A stretch of 64,000 nucleotides of DNA from Brevibacterium sp. HMSC07C04 (GTDB lineage Bacteria; Actinomycetota; Actinomycetes; Actinomycetales; Brevibacteriaceae). The DNA lies in assembly GCF_001815905.1 (NCBI RefSeq), contig NZ_KV823250.1, forward strand, positions 72,053-136,052, written 5' to 3'. Below the pieces are notes generated by a model. It was not told the origin of the DNA. It searched no databases and saw only the letters and a list, made by a program, of their open reading frames with translations. A program made the position numbers and the translations under genes. This document shows, piece after piece, positions 43,135 to 52,201 of the stretch. Each line of letters begins with the position of its first letter. Position 1 is the first letter of the stretch.

Positions 43135-44462
43135 ATCAGAAGACCACTGCCGCCAGCGCTGATCGAGGCAGTGCGCGCCAGAGCATCATCCGCGGACTGC
43201 TGTCGGGCAGCTGGCTGGTGTCGGTTCTGGCGATCGTCATTGCGCTCGTCGCAGGAGCCGTGCTCATCATCCTGGCCGACGCCGACGTCCAGCGGGCCGC
43301 AGGCTACATCTTCGCCCGGCCGGGCGACTTCTTCTACTACGCTTTCCACTCGGTTCTCGAAGCCTATTCAGCTCTCTTCCGGGGTGCCGTGTTCGACTGG
43401 AACGCGAATTCCTTTGTGCGCTCTGTGCGCCCGCTGACCGAATCGCTGGTGTCGGGAACCCCGCTGATCCTCACCGCACTGGGCATCGCGCTGGCCTTCC
43501 GCTCGGGTCTGTTCAACATCGGCGGTCAGGGCCAGGTCATCCTCGGAGCCGTCATCGGCGGATACCTCGGCTACGCGCTGCACCTGCCGGCTGTCCTCCA
43601 CATGCTCGTGGCACTTCTCGGCGGTATGCTCGCAGGCGCCATCTGGGCTTCGATTGCCGGTGTGCTGAAAGCCAAGACCGGTGCGAACGAAGTGATCGTG
43701 ACGATCATGCTCAACTCGATCGCGCTGTACCTCATGTCCTATCTGCTCAAACAGGAGTGGTACAAGCACAAGTCCGGTTCGATCCCGCTGACGGCCAATA
43801 TCGACTCGACCGCGCACTTCTTCAAGATCCTGCCGGACCCGTTCCGCCTGCACATCGGCTTTGTGATCGCCATACTGGCCACCGCGATCATCTGGTGGCT
43901 GCTTGAGCGATCCACCATCGGATTCGAAATGCGCATGGTCGGACAGAACCCGGCCGCGGCGCGCACCGCCGGCATTTCCGTGTCGAAGGTGACGATCGTC
44001 GTCATGGCGGTAGCGGGTGCGCTGGCAGGTGCCGGCGGCGCCAACCAGGTGCTCGCCACAGAGGGCAACGTCGGCGGCGGCATCGCCGGAACGATCGGCT
44101 TCGACGCCATCACGGTGGCTCTTCTGGGCCGTTCGCGCCCGATCGGAGTGTTCTTCGCCGGGATTCTGTTCGGCGGTTTCAAAGCCGGCGGCTACCTCAT
44201 GCAGGCCCAAACCGGCACGCCGATTGACATCGTGCTCGTCGTGCAGTCGATCATCGTGCTCCTGATTGCGGCACCCCCGCTAGTCAGGGCAATCTTCCGC
44301 CTGCCGGAGCCCATCGAAAAGCGCCGTGAAGACGTGAAGTCGACCGGCACCTCGACAGGTGCTGAAACAGCAGACTCGACCGGCGCGAAAGCCGAAAGCA
44401 CAGAAGCGGCAGACGCCGCACCGACGACCGCAGCCGCTGCTAACGGCGGGGAGGAACGATGA
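43131..44462 (+). CDS. nupB: Nucleoside ABC transporter permease NupB
   Basis: 443 residues, starting inside the nupA stop. About eight to ten transmembrane helices of the BPD_transp_2 type; LTALGIALAFRSGLFNIGGQGQVILGAVIG is the permease signature, and FEMRMVGQNPAAARTAGISV is the coupling loop that contacts the ATPase. The C-terminal 60 residues are a Thr/Ala/Glu-rich cytoplasmic tail of low complexity, unlike the permease core. It forms the membrane channel with NupC. The organisation bmpA-ATPase-permease-permease matches YufNOPQ/NupNOPQ systems. Confidence 0.92.
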   Translation: MNQKTTAASADRGSARQSIIRGLLSGSWLVSVLAIVIALVAGAVLIILADADVQRAAGYIFARPGDFFYYAFHSVLEAYSALFRGAVFDWNANSFVRSVRPLTESLVSGTPLILTALGIALAFRSGLFNIGGQGQVILGAVIGGYLGYALHLPAVLHMLVALLGGMLAGAIWASIAGVLKAKTGANEVIVTIMLNSIALYLMSYLLKQEWYKHKSGSIPLTANIDSTAHFFKILPDPFRLHIGFVIAILATAIIWWLLERSTIGFEMRMVGQNPAAARTAGISVSKVTIVVMAVAGALAGAGGANQVLATEGNVGGGIAGTIGFDAITVALLGRSRPIGVFFAGILFGGFKAGGYLMQAQTGTPIDIVLVVQSIIVLLIAAPPLVRAIFRLPEPIEKRREDVKSTGTSTGAETADSTGAKAESTEAADAAPTTAAAANGGEER

Positions 44463-45733
44463 GCACACAGACCAGCGTTCACAGCGCCCAGAAGCTCGCA
44501 CCGAGGGACTGGAAGTTCCCGGTTGTCTACGGCGTCCTCGCCTTCATCGCACTGGCGGCCTTCGGCCTGGCCGCCGAAGGCGGTCGAAACGCAACCTTCC
44601 AGCTGGGCCAGCAGGGCGACTTCTTCCACATTCCGAACATCACCGTCGATGCCAAAACCACCGGCATTGTGATGGGACTGCTGCTGGCAGTGCTTGCGGG
44701 ACTGTCCTTCTGGGGTCAGCTCAAGCGCATCACAATCGGCAACTGGCTTCCCGTGGCCGTCGGCGTGCTGTTCGTCATTGCGTTCCTCGCGTGGTCCGGC
44801 GCCGGATCAGGCGTCATCCCCGCAACCGCTCTGCTCGCCGGTGCTCTTGCACTGTCGGTTCCGCTGATCTTCGGCGCAATGTGCGGTCTGGTGGGCGAAC
44901 GCGCGGGCATCATCAACATCGCAATTGAAGGCCAGCTGCTGGCCGGTGCTTTTGTTGCCGCAGTCGTCGCCTCGCTCGTGGGCAGCCCCTACGCGGGCCT
45001 TGTCGCCGCACCCATCGGCGGCGTGCTCGTGGCGATTGTCCTCGTGTTCTTCGCGGTGCGCTACTGGGTCGACCAGATCATCATCGGTGTCGTCCTCAAC
45101 GTCCTCGTGATTGGTCTGACCAGCTTCTTCTTCTCAACCGTCCTGTCGGACAACCCCGAACAGTGGAACCGCTCCATGCGCCTTCCGGCACTGCCCGTGC
45201 CGGTCCTGTCGGACATTCCGATCATCGGGCCGGTGCTGTTCAACCAGAACATCCTCGTGTACCTCATGTACATCCTCGTGGCGGTTCTGCAGATTGCGCT
45301 GTTCAACTCCAAGTGGGGCCTGCGCCTGCGCGCAATCGGCGAACACCCGCGGGCAGCTGACACCGTCGGCATCAACGTCAACCGCGGCCGCGTGCTCAAC
45401 ACCATCATGGCCGGTGCAATTGCCGGTCTGGGCGGAGCGTTCTTCACCGTCGGTTCGGGTCTTGCCTTCGGCAAGGAAATGACAGCCGGACAGGGATACA
45501 TTGCCCTGGCCGCCATGATCCTCGGCAAATGGAACCCCCGCGGCGCGCTCATGGCTGCGCTGCTGTTCGGGTTCGCGAAGAACCTCGGCAATTCGCTTTC
45601 GGCCATTGGCTCGCCGATCCCGCCGGACCTGCTGCTCATGCTGCCGTACATCGTCACGATCTTCGCCGTCGCCGGATTCGTGGGCAAAGTGCGCGCACCG
45701 GCGGCCGAAGGCGTACCCTACTCCAAGCAGTGA
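44459..45733 (+). CDS. nupC: Nucleoside ABC transporter permease NupC
   Basis: 424 residues, with an ATGA overlap to nupB. The first 140 residues add two to three extra helices; the conserved part begins ALALSVPLIFGAMCGLVGERAGIINIAIEGQLLAGAF, the second-permease form of the signature. LRLRAIGEHPRAADTVGINV is the ATPase-coupling loop, and GQGYIALAAMILGKWNPRGALMAALLFGFA is typical of YufQ-like proteins. It completes the importer. The next gene (cdd) starts in its stop codon (TGATG), tying uptake to catabolism. Confidence 0.92.
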   Translation: MSTQTSVHSAQKLAPRDWKFPVVYGVLAFIALAAFGLAAEGGRNATFQLGQQGDFFHIPNITVDAKTTGIVMGLLLAVLAGLSFWGQLKRITIGNWLPVAVGVLFVIAFLAWSGAGSGVIPATALLAGALALSVPLIFGAMCGLVGERAGIINIAIEGQLLAGAFVAAVVASLVGSPYAGLVAAPIGGVLVAIVLVFFAVRYWVDQIIIGVVLNVLVIGLTSFFFSTVLSDNPEQWNRSMRLPALPVPVLSDIPIIGPVLFNQNILVYLMYILVAVLQIALFNSKWGLRLRAIGEHPRAADTVGINVNRGRVLNTIMAGAIAGLGGAFFTVGSGLAFGKEMTAGQGYIALAAMILGKWNPRGALMAALLFGFAKNLGNSLSAIGSPIPPDLLLMLPYIVTIFAVAGFVGKVRAPAAEGVPYSKQ

Positions 45734-46224
45734 TGCACATGCCCGATCAGCCAAGCGGCGCCTCGTCAGAAAAGAGCGACAGCCGGCAGGCCGACAGCAT
45801 GCCGGGCAGCGTGGACGAGCGCGTGTGGGAGGACCTGCGAAAACAGGCCCGCCAAGCCATGCGGCGAGCCTACGCGCCGTACTCCGGCTACCCGGTCGGG
45901 GTGGCAGCGCTCGTGGACGACGGCCGGGTGATCACCGGATGCAACGTCGAGAACGCCTCCTACGGGCTCGGCCTGTGCGCCGAGTGCGGACTCGTATCGC
46001 AGCTGGCGGCAACCGGGGGAGGCAAGCTCGTCGCCTTCAGCTGCAGCGACGGCCAGGGCAGCAAGCTTGTCCCGTGTGGGCGATGCCGCCAGCTGCTCTA
46101 CGAATTCGGCGGACCTGACCTCCTGCTGGACATGCCCAGCGGCATCCAGCCGCTGTCTACCGTGCTGCCCGAAGCGTTCGGGCCCGACCACCTGAAACAG
46201 CAGACCACCCAACCGCAACCATGA
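45733..46224 (+). CDS. cdd: Cytidine deaminase
   Basis: 163 residues from the ATG overlapping the nupC stop; a second ATG lies two codons on (45739). The zinc site is complete: Cys82 and catalytic Glu84 in NVENASYGLGLCAE, then Cys115 and Cys118 in PCGRCRQ. YAPYSGYPVGVAALVDDG is the family's N-terminal block. This is the small tetrameric type. About 30 disordered residues precede the domain, somewhat more than usual. It deaminates cytidine and deoxycytidine to the uridine forms that the next gene product can split. Confidence 0.95.
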   Translation: MHMPDQPSGASSEKSDSRQADSMPGSVDERVWEDLRKQARQAMRRAYAPYSGYPVGVAALVDDGRVITGCNVENASYGLGLCAECGLVSQLAATGGGKLVAFSCSDGQGSKLVPCGRCRQLLYEFGGPDLLLDMPSGIQPLSTVLPEAFGPDHLKQQTTQPQP

Positions 46225-46236
46225 GGAGTGTGTGAC

Positions 46237-47538
46237 GTGGAAAAGTTTGACGCCGTTGACATCATCATCGCCAAGCGCGACGGCAATTCCCTGACCGACG
46301 AACAGATCGACTGGACAATCGACGCCTACACCCGCGGCGTCATTGCCGATGAACAGATGTCTGCTCTCGGCATGGCGATCTTCCTCAACGGCATGGAGTC
46401 GCGCGAAATCACGCGCTGGACGCAGGCGATGATCAAGTCCGGTGAAACCCTGGACTTCTCCAGCCTGTCGGTGCCGACCACGGACAAGCACTCCACCGGC
46501 GGTGTGGGCGATAAGATCACGCTGCCGCTGGCACCGCTTGTCGCAGTGTTCGACGTCGCCGTACCGCAGCTGTCCGGCCGCGGACTCGGCCACACCGGGG
46601 GCACGCTCGACAAACTCGAAGCGATCCCCGGCTGGCACGGAGCGATCTCCACCGAGGGCATTGTGCGACAGCTTGACGAGGTCGGCGCCATCATCTGCGA
46701 AACCACAGAAGGGCTGGCACCTGCAGACAAGAAGCTGTACGCGCTGCGCGACATCACCGGGATCGTCGACACGATTCCGCTGATCGCCTCATCGATCATG
46801 TCGAAGAAGATCGCCGAGGGCACAGAAGCTCTCGTGCTGGACGTCAAAACCGGCTCCGGCGCGTTTATGAAAGACCGGCAGAAGGCCGAGGAGCTTGCCC
46901 GCACCATGGTTGAACTCGGTAAAGCCGCAGGCACCGCAACATCCGCGTTCATCACCGACATGTCCACCCCGCTGGGCCTGGCTGTGGGCAATGCGATCGA
47001 AGTTGAGGAAAGCGTCGAGGTGCTCGCCGGCGGCGGCCCGGCCGACGTCGTCGAACTCACCGTCGCTCTGGCGCAGGAAATGCTGGCACTCGTCGGCAAG
47101 ACAGACGTCGATGTCGCCGCGGCACTCAAGGACGGACGCGCCATGGACAAGTGGCGTCAGATGATCAGCGCACAGGGCGGTGACCCTGACGCGAAACTGC
47201 CGATGGGCCGCGAGAACCACGTTGTCACGGCCGCCGAATCCGGTGTTCTCACCGGTCTTGACGCGCTTTCTGTGGGCCAGGCATCGTGGCGACTGGGCGC
47301 AGGCCGCGCCCGTCCGGGCGACGCCGTACAGGCCGGTGCGGGCATTCGCCTGCACGCCAAGCCCGGCGACACTGTTGAAGCCGGTGCCCCGCTCATGACC
47401 CTGTACACAGATGAAGCCCAGCGCTTCGACCGAGCCCTCGAAAGCCTCGAGGGAGCAGCGGTGATCGCCCCGGCAGGAAGCCCGGAGGCGACAGCGGCTG
47501 CCGAATCCACCTCGGTCATCTTCGAACACATCAAGTGA
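46237..47538 (+). CDS. deoA: Thymidine / pyrimidine-nucleoside phosphorylase
   Basis: 433 residues from the GTG at 46237, 9 nt after GAGGA. Signature blocks are [49 protein letters not shown] and [10 protein letters not shown]. The C-terminal domain has [25 protein letters not shown]. It phosphorolyses thymidine or (deoxy)uridine to the base and (deoxy)ribose-1-phosphate. The gene follows cdd by 12 nt and precedes deoC by 14 nt, forming an uptake-to-aldolase operon. Confidence 0.96.
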   Translation: MEKFDAVDIIIAKRDGNSLTDEQIDWTIDAYTRGVIADEQMSALGMAIFLNGMESREITRWTQAMIKSGETLDFSSLSVPTTDKHSTGGVGDKITLPLAPLVAVFDVAVPQLSGRGLGHTGGTLDKLEAIPGWHGAISTEGIVRQLDEVGAIICETTEGLAPADKKLYALRDITGIVDTIPLIASSIMSKKIAEGTEALVLDVKTGSGAFMKDRQKAEELARTMVELGKAAGTATSAFITDMSTPLGLAVGNAIEVEESVEVLAGGGPADVVELTVALAQEMLALVGKTDVDVAAALKDGRAMDKWRQMISAQGGDPDAKLPMGRENHVVTAAESGVLTGLDALSVGQASWRLGAGRARPGDAVQAGAGIRLHAKPGDTVEAGAPLMTLYTDEAQRFDRALESLEGAAVIAPAGSPEATAAAESTSVIFEHIK

Positions 47539-47552
47539 ACTCAAGGAGCATT

Positions 47553-48227
47553 ATGAAGAAGACCGATGTCGCAGCGATCATCGACCACACGCTGCTCAAG
47601 CCCGAATCCACCCCGGAAGACTTCGCCGCTCTCGTTGAGGAAGCCAAGAAGCTCGGCGTGCTCGCAGTGTGCGTGTCGCCGTCGGCTCTGCCGCTGAAAG
47701 ACACGGGCAACCTTGTGATCGCAACCGTCTGCGGGTTCCCCTCCGGTGCTGTCGCCCCGCAGATCAAGGCTGCCGAGGCGGCACTGGCTGTTGAACAGGG
47801 TGCTCAGGAAGTCGACATGGTCATCAACATCGGTGCCGCCAAGGCCGGACTGTGGGATGACGTCGAAGCTGACATCCGCGGCGTTGTCGAAGCCGTTGCA
47901 GATGCCGCGAAGAAGGCCGGGCACGATGCCCTGGTCAAGGTCATCATCGAATCCGCAGCGCTCGAAGACGACGAAATCGTCGCCGCGTGCGAAGCCTCGG
48001 TGCGCGCCGGTGCTCACTTTGTGAAGACCTCCACCGGCTTCCACCCGGCTGGTGGGGCTTCGGCTCACGCTGTTGCCATCATGCGCAAGACCGTCGGCGA
48101 CGCTCTGGGTGTTAAGGCCTCCGGCGGTATCCGCTCGGCTGAAGCTGCCCGCGAAATGATTGAAGCCGGAGCATCGCGTTTGGGCCTTTCCGGTTCCGCT
48201 GCGGTTCTCGACGGCTTCGAAGACTGA
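47553..48227 (+). CDS. deoC: Deoxyribose-phosphate aldolase
   Basis: 224 residues from the ATG after AAGGAG; the in-frame upstream codons overlap nothing conserved. The Schiff-base lysine is Lys158 in HFVKTSTGF, with the second conserved lysine in [13 protein letters not shown]. The start [20 protein letters not shown] and [23 protein letters not shown] are typical. It splits 2-deoxyribose-5-P to glyceraldehyde-3-P and acetaldehyde, the last step of deoxynucleoside catabolism. A strong hairpin 58 nt downstream ends the operon. Confidence 0.97.
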   Translation: MKKTDVAAIIDHTLLKPESTPEDFAALVEEAKKLGVLAVCVSPSALPLKDTGNLVIATVCGFPSGAVAPQIKAAEAALAVEQGAQEVDMVINIGAAKAGLWDDVEADIRGVVEAVADAAKKAGHDALVKVIIESAALEDDEIVAACEASVRAGAHFVKTSTGFHPAGGASAHAVAIMRKTVGDALGVKASGGIRSAEAAREMIEAGASRLGLSGSAAVLDGFED

Positions 48228-48284
48228 GGTTCTGGGTTCGGCTCTAGCCGGAAAACACTCGTCAGCCGGAAAACTCCCGATAGC

Positions 48285-48328
48285 AACAAATCCACCCGCT
48301 AGCCGCACGGCTAACGGGTGGATTTGTT
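48285..48328. terminator. Bidirectional terminator between deoC and pgm, part of a dispersed repeat
   Basis: Twenty-base arms (48285-48304, starting AACAAATCCACCCG, and 48309-48328) pair with one mismatch around a GCAC loop, with T-rich sequence after the stem. It lies between two convergent operons. Positions 48281-48303 match 3558-3580 at 21 of 23 bases. Confidence 0.85.
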
Positions 48329-48397
48329 CTTTTGCGGTGTGTCGAGGTTCGGCGGCTGTGTGTCTTGGCTGAGTTGGTGGTCTGCCAGCGTGAGCTT

Positions 48398-50218
48398 TTA
48401 CAGACCCAGGTACGCGCCGAGTGCGGCTGAGAGCGCCGATAGGCGCTGGCGGCATTCGGCAACTGCGGTGCGCACGTCCTCGGGGGTGTCGAAGCCGTCA
48501 GCCGGTGCGACCGTTTCCAGGTAGCACTTGAGCTTCGGCTCTGTGCCCGACGGGCGGATGATGATCCTGTCACCGCCTGCCAGACGCAGTTTGATGCCGT
48601 TGGTGGGCGGCAGCTCATCGCTTCCAGCAGCCAGGTCGATGACTTCGACGACGTCCCGCCCTGCGAGTTCGGCAGGAGGAGTGCTGCGCAGCGAGTCAAC
48701 TGCCGCGGTGATCTTCTCCACGTCGTCAAAGCGGAATGTCAGTGGCGCGGTGAGGAAGACACCGTCGCGCTGACGAATGTCATCCAGCTGGTCTTCAACA
48801 CTGAGTCCAACGCTTTTGAGTTTGGAAACGAGGCCGGCGAAGACAACGGCAGCGCTTATGCCGTCCTTATCGCGCACAGCTTCGGGGTCGACGCAGTAGC
48901 CGAGTGCTTCCTCGTAGCCGTACACCAGACCGGGTACGCGGGTGATCCATTTGAAGCCGGTCAGCGTCTGCCGGTGCTCAATGCCCCGGTTGGTCGCTAA
49001 ATGGGCAACAGCGGTCGAGGACACGATCGAGTTCGCCATGACGCACGTCTCGCCCACAGCCTGGCGGGCTCGCACGGTTCCGGCCATGAATTCGGCAAGC
49101 AGAAGCCCCACCTCGTCACCGGAGAGCTGACGGTACCCGCTTTCGTCCCGCGGATCCGGCACAGCGGCCGATACGCGGTCGGCATCCGGGTCATTCGCAA
49201 TGATGAGATCCGCGCCGACCTCCCGCGCTTTGGCAAAGGCGAGCTCGAGCGCACCGGGCTCTTCCGGGTTGGGGAAGGTGACGGTGGGGAAGTCGGGGTC
49301 GGGCTGGTGCTGCTGATCGACCACGTGAACATCCGTGAAGCCGGCCTGGGAAAGAACACGCAGCGCGGTCTGACCGCCCACGCCGTGCATGGCAGTGTAG
49401 ACAATCGTCAGCGGTGCGCTCTGGCGGGCACCGGCCATGTCACTGAATTCAGCAAGCCGCTCGGTGTAGGCATCGAGCACCTCGTCACCCAGTTCGGTCC
49501 ACCCGGTGTCCGGCAAGGTCATGCTGCCGACAGACGGAACCTCGGCGATTTTGCCGGCAATAAAAGCGTCGAAAGGCTCAACGATCTGCGCGCCTGCACC
49601 GGCCGCAATGGTTTCGAGTTCGGCGTCTGTGAGTTCGCGCCCGTCGGCAGCCGCGGCTGCGCGAGCTGAACCGACGAGGGGCCGCTCGCCAAGGTAGACC
49701 TTGTAGCCGTTGTCTTGGGGCGGGTTGTGGCTGGCTGTGACCATCACTCCGGCGTCAGTTCCCAGATGTTTGACGGCGAAGGCCAGAAGGGGCGTGGGCA
49801 GCTGTGCGGGCAAGAGCATGGCGTGGCCACCGGCCTGGGTGACGACGGCGGCGGTGACGCGGGCGAAATCGGCTGAGCCGTGGCGAGCATCGCAGCCGAT
49901 GGCGACGGTGAAGCCCTCACCGACAACATCGCGCAGAGCCGCTGCGAGTCCTGCGGCTGCACGGGTGACGACGGCTGCGTTCATGCGGCTGGGGCCTGGC
50001 CCGATTTCGCCGCGCAGACCGGCCGTTCCGAACTGCAGAAGACCCTGAAAGCCTTCCGTGATGTCGGCGATTGCGCGCTCGGAGGCCTCGCCGGGTTCGC
50101 CGGTGGCCGCGTCCAGCTGCTTCTGGAGGGCTGCGGCCGTGACGGGGTCGGGGTCGTCAGCGATCCAAGCTTTGACGATTTCGGGGTCGAAGCCATTTGT
50201 GAAGCGATCGGCGATCAT
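48398..50218 (-). CDS. Phospho-sugar mutase (phosphoglucomutase/phosphomannomutase; possible phosphopentomutase role)
   Basis: 606 residues. The phosphoserine loop is MVTASHNPPQDNGYK, the magnesium loop IANDPDADRVSAAV, the start LLQFGTAGLRGEIGPGPSRMN, and the phosphate-binding loop IRPSGTEPKLK. The length and the GTAGLRG start place it with PGM2-like long-form mutases, some of which act on pentose-1-phosphates. It sits 3 nt after punA and convergent to deoA-deoC. No deoB is visible, so it may convert (deoxy)ribose-1-P to the 5-phosphate that DeoC needs. That role is inference. Confidence 0.9.
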   Translation of the reverse strand: MIADRFTNGFDPEIVKAWIADDPDPVTAAALQKQLDAATGEPGEASERAIADITEGFQGLLQFGTAGLRGEIGPGPSRMNAAVVTRAAAGLAAALRDVVGEGFTVAIGCDARHGSADFARVTAAVVTQAGGHAMLLPAQLPTPLLAFAVKHLGTDAGVMVTASHNPPQDNGYKVYLGERPLVGSARAAAAADGRELTDAELETIAAGAGAQIVEPFDAFIAGKIAEVPSVGSMTLPDTGWTELGDEVLDAYTERLAEFSDMAGARQSAPLTIVYTAMHGVGGQTALRVLSQAGFTDVHVVDQQHQPDPDFPTVTFPNPEEPGALELAFAKAREVGADLIIANDPDADRVSAAVPDPRDESGYRQLSGDEVGLLLAEFMAGTVRARQAVGETCVMANSIVSSTAVAHLATNRGIEHRQTLTGFKWITRVPGLVYGYEEALGYCVDPEAVRDKDGISAAVVFAGLVSKLKSVGLSVEDQLDDIRQRDGVFLTAPLTFRFDDVEKITAAVDSLRSTPPAELAGRDVVEVIDLAAGSDELPPTNGIKLRLAGGDRIIIRPSGTEPKLKCYLETVAPADGFDTPEDVRTAVAECRQRLSALSAALGAYLGL

Positions 50219-50221
50219 GGG

Positions 50222-51082
50222 TCAGCGCTCCTGTCGGGGTAGTTCGGCCATGGTGCTGACGGCTTCGGCCAGCAGAGCAGAGATGCGCGGTCCTGCGGCC
50301 TGGCCGGCTTCGATGACTTCGGCGTGGGACAGGGCAGTGGCGGATACTCCGGCGCCGAGGTTGGTCACCAGTGAAATGCCGACAACTTCCAATCCGGCGG
50401 CCCGTGCTGCGATTGCTTCGAGCGCGGTGGACATGCCGACGAGGTCTGCGCCGAGGGTGCGGGCCATGCGCACTTCCGCCGGGGTTTCGTAGTGCGGTCC
50501 GGGGAACTGGGCGTAGACGCCGTCTTTGAGTTCAGGGTCCACACTGCGCAGAACCTCGCGAAGACGCGGTGAGTAGAGGTCGGTCAGGTCAACGAAGTTC
50601 GCACCTTCGAGCGGGCTGATGGCGGTGAGGTTGAGGTGGTCGCTGATGATGACCGGGGTGCCGGGTGCGAACTCTTCCGAGGTTGAACCGCAGCCGTTGG
50701 TCAGCACGAGCTTGTCGGCGCCGGCGGCCGCTGCGGTGCGGACTCCGTGGGCGACTGCGCGTACGCCGCGGCCTTCGTAGTAGTGGGTGCGGGCACCGAG
50801 CACGAGGGCGACTTTGTCGCTGTTCTTCAGGCGAATGGAACGCAGGGTACCGCCGTGGCCGGCGACGACCGAGGCGTGGAATCCGGGAACTTCTGCCGCC
50901 GGGGTTTCGGCGATCGTGTCGCCCAGCAGGTCTGCTGCGCTTCCCCAGCCGGAGCCGAGAACCAGGGCGATGTCGTGTTTGTCGACACCGGCTGCCGAGT
51001 TGATGACCGCTGCGGCTTCTTCGGCCGCTTTCATGGGATTGTCCGTCATCTGCGCCTTAGTGGGCGAGGTATTCGAAGTCAT
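50222..51082 (-). CDS. punA: Purine-nucleoside phosphorylase
   Basis: 286 residues from the ATG at 51082. The start has IALVLGSGWGSAADLLGD and VPGFHASVVAGHGGTL (phosphate site). YEGRGVRAVAHGVRTAAAAGADKLVLTNGCGS, PGPHYETPAEVRMARTLGADLVGMSTALEAIAAR and GISLVTNLGAG complete the trimeric class II PNP pattern. It cleaves inosine, guanosine and their deoxy forms. A TACCGT hexamer (minus strand, 51094-51089) ends 6 nt before the ATG, so the mRNA is probably leaderless. It forms a two-gene operon with the mutase. Confidence 0.95.
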   Translation of the reverse strand: MTSNTSPTKAQMTDNPMKAAEEAAAVINSAAGVDKHDIALVLGSGWGSAADLLGDTIAETPAAEVPGFHASVVAGHGGTLRSIRLKNSDKVALVLGARTHYYEGRGVRAVAHGVRTAAAAGADKLVLTNGCGSTSEEFAPGTPVIISDHLNLTAISPLEGANFVDLTDLYSPRLREVLRSVDPELKDGVYAQFPGPHYETPAEVRMARTLGADLVGMSTALEAIAARAAGLEVVGISLVTNLGAGVSATALSHAEVIEAGQAAGPRISALLAEAVSTMAELPRQER

Positions 51083-51214
51083 GTCATAACGGTAGCGGAA
51101 TGCCCTTGCGCCGGGCAGAGTGGGACACAGCTCTTCTGGGCACAACTGCCGCCTCTGGGTGCTGGTGTGGGCGGGCCTAAAATAGTGGGGTCAGTTGCCC
51201 TGGAAGGACTTTGT

Positions 51215-52198
51215 ATGCATATCCGCCCTTTTGTCGACGGTGACGATCTCAAGCTCAACACGATCCTCGGCGATCCGCAGAATCCTGCCGCTCACATGGC
51301 TCGTTCGCTGTTTCGGGCGGATGCTGATGCTCCTGTCAGCCGGGCCGTTGTCGCCCAGGTGGCTGATGATGTTCTGATCGGTGCCGCTGTGGTCGCGCAG
51401 TCGCCCGCGCACCCTACGCGTGCGTGGGCACATGTTGAGGTCGCCCCGACCGATGAACGCCGAGGTGTCGGTTCGGCTCTGCTGAGCGCCGTACGCGAGG
51501 CTGTTGTCGGCACGGACCTTGAGGGTCTGCCGTTGCGGGCTCGGGTGGAGCCGGGCACTGCGGGAGCGCAGGCCGCTGCGGCATGGGGCTTTTCGCCGCT
51601 GTTTCGCACCCGGGTGGTCCGCATTGAGGCTGCCGGGCTGGGTGGTTTGGGTGCTGACCGGTTGGAGGACTTCGAGGTGACTGCGACCGGTTCTGTTGCG
51701 CTGACCCAGGCGTTTGGCCGCTGGTATGCGGGCGTTAATCGCGCTGACCGTCCGGCCGAGATGACGATTGGCCAGGTCAACCAGCGTTTCCTGTCTGAGG
51801 CAACCGGTGCGCACGGTGCGGCGCTCATGCGCAGGGCTGGTCAGATCATGGCTTTCGCAGTGTCGTTCCCCGCAATTGACGATGGTGAGGACGGTGCGAC
51901 CGAGCTGACCGTCGGCTCCGTGTACGACGGGGCTGTGTCCGGTGGCGCGGTGTCCGACGGTGATGCGGCCGGGGCTGAGGGCGACGGCGCTGTGCACCAG
52001 GCGGAATCGGCTGATACTCCTGAGTTCCAGGCCGCACTGGAGGACACGGGCGCGCTCATTGCCCGTCTGTCGACGGACACCCCTGTTGTGGTTGAGGTAA
52101 CAGGCGAAATGCCGGTGCTCTCAACGCTCATTGATGGGCTGGTGGAGGCCGGCAAAGCACGCGTGCTCTACGAGTACGACACGGTTGCCACCAGCTGA
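51215..52198 (+). CDS. GNAT-family N-acetyltransferase, two-lobed
   Basis: 327 residues from the ATG at 51215, after a TAAAAT -10 (51178-51183) and GGAAGGA. The N-terminal half is a GNAT domain with AWAHVEVAPTDERRGVGSALLSAVREAV (acetyl-CoA loop) and AQAAAAWGFSPLF. The C-terminal half is weakly GNAT-like, split by a low-complexity Gly/Ala/Asp insert (about residues 240-275), and ends LSTLIDGLVEAGKARVLYEYD. Double-GNAT proteins of this type occur in Micrococcales. The substrate is unknown. Its stop is only 3 nt from the stop of the convergent FtsK-like gene. Confidence 0.75.
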   Translation: MHIRPFVDGDDLKLNTILGDPQNPAAHMARSLFRADADAPVSRAVVAQVADDVLIGAAVVAQSPAHPTRAWAHVEVAPTDERRGVGSALLSAVREAVVGTDLEGLPLRARVEPGTAGAQAAAAWGFSPLFRTRVVRIEAAGLGGLGADRLEDFEVTATGSVALTQAFGRWYAGVNRADRPAEMTIGQVNQRFLSEATGAHGAALMRRAGQIMAFAVSFPAIDDGEDGATELTVGSVYDGAVSGGAVSDGDAAGAEGDGAVHQAESADTPEFQAALEDTGALIARLSTDTPVVVEVTGEMPVLSTLIDGLVEAGKARVLYEYDTVATS

Positions 52199-52201
52199 GT
52201 C

